DNA of 64,000 nucleotides. Origin: Phycomyces nitens. Its lineage: Eukaryota; Mucoromycota; Mucoromycetes; Mucorales; Phycomycetaceae. The stretch's first letter is position 1. Every line of letters begins with the position of its first letter. The stretch covers positions 5,424,001 to 5,488,000 of the forward strand of contig JAHRBC010000004.1 in NCBI GenBank assembly GCA_022702545.1, given 5' to 3'. Position numbers and translations under genes: made by a program. The notes beneath the pieces were generated by a model. That model did not search any database. It saw only the letters and a program-made list of their open reading frames with translations, and was not told where the DNA came from. Shown one piece after another: positions 59,742 through 64,000 of this stretch.

Positions 59742-60161
59742 TCAGGGGCCATGATGGAATAGTTGCCGCAGAGATCTGTGGATACTTGTTCCAATGCCCA
59801 AGAACACTTTAAGGAAGGCATAACGAACCTTTGTAAACCCAATGAAAAGGCAAAGTCCGAAACAAGCGACAATTAGCCAAGAAAGACACTCTTGATAAAG
59901 AGACGAGCCTAATCCTCTATCTTGTTCATTATAGAGCGATATATTGTACCCCAGGTGGGGTTGCAAATTGAGATCAGATTGTGAATGTGGCCATTGATCA
60001 ATGGCAAGTCTGGTGTAATGAACCAGGGAGGTTGGCAAACAGAATGATTTTAGTTGAGAAAAGATTGAAATGAAGAGGATTGCAAGGGGAGTGATGAGTA
60101 GCAGCACGACTGGCAAGAGGACGACAAGGGAAGTGACCTGGAGGCCACGGGAAGTACGCAT
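59742..60161 (-). CDS. Hypothetical membrane protein with two transmembrane helices
   Basis: Open frame of 139 aa (minus): helix 1 (LVVLLPVVLLLITPLAILFI), a luminal loop of about 55 residues with a possible N-glycosylation site (NIS), helix 2 (WLIVACFGLCLFIGF), then a basic end VRYAFLKVFLG...RSLRQLF. Stop is TGA. Basic residues after helix 2 suggest a cytosolic C-terminus, which would fit fusion to the disordered ORF at 58580-59608 via an intron (candidate donors after FTK or LK are phase 0, giving introns over 200 nt). Function unknown. Confidence 0.5.
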   Translation of the reverse strand: MRTSRGLQVTSLVVLLPVVLLLITPLAILFISIFSQLKSFCLPTSLVHYTRLAIDQWPHSQSDLNLQPHLGYNISLYNEQDRGLGSSLYQECLSWLIVACFGLCLFIGFTKVRYAFLKVFLGIGTSIHRSLRQLFHHGP

Positions 60162-61455
60162 AGGAAATAGGAAATGAAGGGAAGTGGGTGAAAGAACGAT
60201 GATTGTCTGTTTTTTCGAAAACTGATTTTCTCACTCTTGTCTGCCCAAGAAGGTTTAGTAATGTCTTTATTTGCCTTTTAAGGCAATATGCAACCTTGGC
60301 CTACCCCGCCAGCTTTCTGTTGGTTGGTTTGAGTCGGCCAAAAATTAGGCTGTCCAAGTTTGACAGGCGTCTGGTTCCTCTTTAATGCTTGAATCTAGGA
60401 CAGGATTGACGGTAGGAGCAAGAGATTCTCTTTGAACATCATCAAGACCATAGACATTGATCCGGGTACTTATTGAACAGCATGTGTTCTAATATTTGGC
60501 ACTTGACCTGGTTAGTGTAGCGTCGGACGAGACTTGCCAAAAGATAGCTGGCAGAAAGGATCTAAAGAGGCTGAACAAGAGTGAATGGGTCTGTAGATGG
60601 TGAATTGGGATGAGATGATCTGTCGATAGTTGTCGCATGACAACAATGAGATTATTTGCCCCTGGCAACCCTCCTGAAATATCATTATAAAATTGTCGAT
60701 ATTCAGCAGTAGTCTAAAAAACGTATGTATACACACACATTTTATGAGCATGTATTTATAGCTAGAAGTTGAATTACTTTTTTTTATGATCTCCGGGAAA
60801 ATCTGAATATATTTTATCCGTATACATACAATATGAAAATTGCTTGATAGATAAACTAGATACATTTTGCAATAAAATATGTTTTACAAATTAATAATAA
60901 TAATAAAAAAAGAAAAAATGTCTTTATAATTCCAAAGTGGCTTGTAACCAAACGATGCCTGGCCAGTACACCCGGGTTCAGGTAACGATGGGGGGATTTT
61001 TTTTTAGAGTATAAAGAATATATATACATATATATATATGTATATATATATGTATATATATTGATGAAATGGTTGCCTGTATTTTGTATATTATGTATTT
61101 TAATATTTATACACCACCAGGTACAAGGAGTAAGATTTGCCAGGGACGGCTGGCCAATGACAGGAAATAAAGAACACTGCAGAGTACGACTATTGGCAGG
61201 GCAGACAGTTGAAGCAAACGTGACTGGAGAAGTGTCTGTCGTGTAACATCTCACTGACCCTTCGTCACAAGAAAAGAGGGCCACGTTTTGAGGTCGAGCC
61301 AGTTGATTTGACTGACATTTTGGAGTTTGCGCAATAGGTTTTTGCCCCTCAGCCCTGATGCAAAGTGGACGTCTTAAATGTTGATATCCTTCTCTCATTT
61401 GAGGTGTTCATTCCTTCTGCACACCTTCAATTCCTAGAGATATTTATGAGTCTCC
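60162..61455. other. Intergenic upstream of the bHLH gene
   Basis: About 1.3 kb. Includes a palindromic (TA)n/TATG tract at about 61016-61060. The minus-strand ORF at 60856-61398 reads through that repeat (YTYIYTYIYMYIY) and is not credible. A short plus ORF here is listed separately. Confidence 0.45.
61061..61246 (+). CDS. Possible small secreted peptide ORF
   Basis: 61 aa starting KWLPVFCILCILIFIHHQVQG, a good signal-peptide profile, then a 38-residue mature part with a single Cys (GNKEHCRVRL). No family is recognised. The ATG follows immediately after a TATA-rich tract and the frame ends in TAA. It could be chance: a hydrophobic start is easily produced by AT-rich DNA. Confidence 0.25.
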   Translation: MMKWLPVFCILCILIFIHHQVQGVRFARDGWPMTGNKEHCRVRLLAGQTVEANVTGEVSVV

Positions 61456-62472
61456 ATGGATATGTCAGGCTTCCAACTCGATGGCATAAATGACATGGAC
61501 ATGTTAAGGTCCCTCTCAAGGCACTCGCAAGATCAAGATCAATCAATCAATATGGACGAGCCCTCTTTCGATCATTTCAAAGACATTGACCTCCTTTTCC
61601 AGACCTCTCACCCCAGTGCACCCACTGATATCAATTCCTTTCTCTCGCCCTACCAGTCTGCAATAAGCACACCCCAGAAGTTGATCATGACATCCTCACA
61701 TATCTCTCCACTTTATCCACAATCCCATCTTCCCTTAAACCCTGTCAGTCAAGATTTCATGGACCAAGATGTAAGCCAAAGCAGTCCCGCTCTATTTAAA
61801 CTCTGGCATTGACCACTATTCTAGGACATCTTCACCCCTCTTGTTTCTCCCGCCATGACACCTTCTTTTACCTACCAGCTGCCTCAGAAACACCACCAGA
61901 ATGTTCCTCTTTCGACCGAGATGGATTTTTCGCCCTTGTCCTCGCCTGCGATCATGCCCCAGCTAGATAGGCAACACGGTCGGGATACTTCCGGAAATCC
62001 TATTTTTGGGGCTCAGTTCTCAGCTACATTTGATGCCATGTCCTCAGCTCAAATATGCGAACAATACGAACAATTGGAGCAAGCCAAGATGATGATTACT
62101 CGCAAACTATCCGAGTTGCAACAGCAGCAGCAACACCATCTGCAACAGAAGCAGCAGCAAATACAGCAGCAACAGCAGCAACTACAGCACCAGCACCAGC
62201 TCCAAATACAAAAGCAACAACAGCTACAGCACCAAGTACAGCAGCAGCAGCAAGCTCAACAGCAACAGAAGCAAGCTCAACAACAGCAACAAGCTCAACA
62301 GCAGCAACAGCAGCAGCAAGCTCAACATCAGCAGCAGCAGCAGCAGCAGCACGCTCAACAACAACAACAACAGCAGCAGCAAGTTCAACAACAACAACAG
62401 GCTCAACAGCAGCAGCAAGCTCAACAGCAGCAGCAACACCAGCAGCAGCAAGCTCAACAACAACACCAGCAA

Positions 62473-62504
<32 letters not shown>

Positions 62505-63877
62505 ACAAAACCTACAACAACAAACCCACCACCAACCCCACCACCATCGCCAACAACAACAACAGCAATTGCAAAGTCATCTTCAGGATAATAACAGGCA
62601 GTCGAAATTCGATCAGACACAATCGTCATTTATAAGACATAGCCCTTCAAAGCTATCAATTTCGACAAAAAACGATATTGCTATTGACCAGCAGCAGGCT
62701 ACGTTTTCACAAACTGTTCAACTTCCTCAAAGTTACACTAAAGGTATGCTTTAATATGGACTTGTCAGAATCACTCTTATTTAACCCCTGGCGTTATTTT
62801 TCCTTTTTGTATGTGTATCTAGCCACCACAAGTCCTACCACAATGGCTTATACAATGCAAAACTTCCAGGCAGCCGTGGTTCCTGAGAAACAGAGTCGAT
62901 TGGAGCCCGTTACCCCAGCATCTTTGATGAATATGAAGATTCAGTCGCTTAATCTGCCTCCAAAACGTCTGGCAAATGCAAATCAGCCGCCTGCATTTTC
63001 ACCTATTCTCACATCTCAGATAGAGCCAGTCGTCCCATTGTCACACTCACTCTCAGATAGTTCGACCCAGAGCCTTGTCCTCACTCCTACAGACGTAAAG
63101 GCACCACGTTCCTTTTCAGCAAAAACTAGAGGGACCAAAGCAAATTATGTGGGCCACAAGAAAGTCGCATCAACACATGCTTCAGATGCTGCACCCAGAC
63201 CTGTGTCCAAAAAGCAGCGCCGAGAATCCACGCTTACTCACACAGATACCAAATCCCTGATCGCTCCTTCACCACGTGCACTCAAGCCACTCTTACTTAG
63301 TCCTACCCTCACGGCTGGCCTGGAGTCGAGTCCGACCCGGTTGAATGCCGAGCGTATATTGGCTACTCGATCAAATTACCAGAACCTAATGGAGGGTAAG
63401 GCGGCCGCACTTGGTATTGCATTTATGCCTCACATCAAGAGTGGCATCGAAGTCCGCCGGACAGCCCACAAGGCCGCTGAGCAGAAGCGTCGCGACTCTC
63501 TCAAAGAATGGTTCGAGCGTCTTCGTCGCGAGGTCGAGGATGGCTATGTAAAAAAGAAGTCCGGATTGGCCTCGATTGTGATCCGGGAACAGGAAAGAGA
63601 GGCCAGAGGAGAGATTGAGGATACGAATGGAGAGAGCTCAAAGGCAAGACAGAGCAGTGCTGATGAAGCCGATAATTCTGAAGGCACAGACGAGTCTGAC
63701 GCCGTATTAAAACCATTGTCAAAAGTCCTCTTGCTACGCTATGCCTATGAATACATCTCGACACTCAAGACCAGTGTCTCAAACAGAGACCTGCGTATAC
63801 TAGAACTAGAGGAAGAGAATGCCAAGCTTCGACAGGGAACATCCTCCAAGGAATCCTCTCCCTCAGAATCCCCTTAA
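61456..63877 (+). CDS. bHLH transcription factor with long glutamine-rich domain
   Basis: Exons 61456..61770, 61825..62743 and 62823..63877 encode 762 aa. Residues from about 204 to 360 are almost pure Gln with Ala/His interruptions. The C-terminal bHLH has the E-box reading pattern H627-E631-R635 in HKAAEQKRRDSLKEWFERLR. A loop of about 50-60 residues (acidic, EIEDTNGESS...ADNSEGTDES) precedes helix 2 (PLSKVLLLRYAYEYISTLK). A short leucine-zipper-like helix follows (RILELEEENAKLR). Such a long loop resembles SREBP/Ino4/Cbf-like fungal bHLH variants, but I cannot assign an orthologue. It probably regulates RNA polymerase II promoters. Confidence 0.88.
62119..62530 (+). repeat. CAG/CAA trinucleotide tract encoding poly-Gln
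   Basis: About 400 bp of mixed CAG and CAA codons with AAGCTCAA-type interruptions inside the bHLH gene. Shadow ORFs of poly-Ala/Val/Leu on other frames come from this repeat. Likely length-polymorphic. Confidence 0.95.
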
Positions 63878-64000
63878 GCCATATACATATACACATATAT
63901 ATATACATGTATATATATGTGTGTATACATGTCGTTCAACCACTTGCCCTTGATTCCCTATATTGCTTTTTTCTTATTATTATTATTATTATTATTATTA
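63878..64000. repeat. Simple repeats at window end
   Basis: TA/CATA-rich tract (63882-63930) then a TTA trinucleotide run from about 63974 to the end. Confidence 0.9.

Noticed and set aside
60856..61398. 180-aa minus-strand ORF
   Set aside because: Half of it is translated (TA)n repeat. The remainder has no domain and no splice support.
62096..62629. Long poly-Ala/Thr (+) and poly-Val/Leu (-) ORFs
   Set aside because: These are out-of-frame and antisense shadows of the CAG/CAA repeat in the bHLH gene.
1..64000. CRISPR arrays, operons, bacterial ribosome-binding sites, rRNA genes
   Set aside because: None seen; the gene structure is plainly eukaryotic. The regular repeats present are microsatellites without spacers.

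Overview
This 64 kb window is AT-rich nuclear DNA of a fungus. The genes are split by many short GT-AG introns, mostly 44-90 nt, and there are eukaryote-only genes throughout: an ESCRT CHMP7, SmD3, a farnesylated type I DnaJ, PacC/RIM101, Cox9, NAD-dependent Gpd1 and a Ssh4-type SPRY/PPxY adaptor. Two copies of a protein type that I recall as expanded in Mucoromycota, together with Tc1-like debris, point to a Mucorales-like fungus. The species cannot be named from sequence alone. All gene models were built by hand from reading frame, splice sites and phase; no search was run.

Layout. 1-5 kb: 3' end of an acid-sphingomyelinase-like gene, CHMP7 (+), DnaJ (+). 6.4-9.4 kb: tandem P-loop sulfotransferase-like paralogues (+). 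10.4-11 kb: SmD3 (+). 11.3-18.5 kb: a FAT1-type acyl-CoA synthetase (-), the zinc-finger regulator PacC (-) and, divergent from it, a 4CL-like acyl-CoA synthetase (+). Both synthetases end in -AKL, a PTS1-like tripeptide. 19-29.6 kb: a roughly 2.5 kb segment carrying a double-hotdog ACOT9-type thioesterase is present twice in direct orientation. Between the copies lie a lineage-specific gene and a dead Tc1-like element. A second dead Tc1-like element follows. 31-36 kb: gene desert. 36-43.4 kb: a small secreted Kre9/KNH-like protein and a 16-exon ABCC-type ABC protein whose nucleotide-binding motifs are degenerate. 43.6-52 kb: COX9, a long AT-rich stretch, an S/T-rich single-pass membrane protein, a pseudogene of the lineage-specific family and a transposase remnant. 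52-60 kb: a small mitochondrial-type protein, an Obg GTPase (-), Ssh4 (-), Gpd1 (+) and hypothetical minus-strand ORFs. 61.4-63.9 kb: a poly-Q bHLH transcription factor.

There are no operons. Several genes share a lipid or mitochondrial theme: two acyl-CoA synthetases, two thioesterases, a sphingomyelinase, Gpd1, Cox9 and Obg. This may be chance.

Most notable: (1) candidate ultra-short introns of 18-33 nt in at least two genes, with two of them supported by gap-free alignment to an intronless relative in the same window; (2) six GC-AG introns, all with AG|GCAAGT donors, among about 90; (3) an ABCC protein that looks like a pseudo-ATPase; (4) a recent thioesterase segmental duplication with a fold-back MITE-like insertion in one copy.
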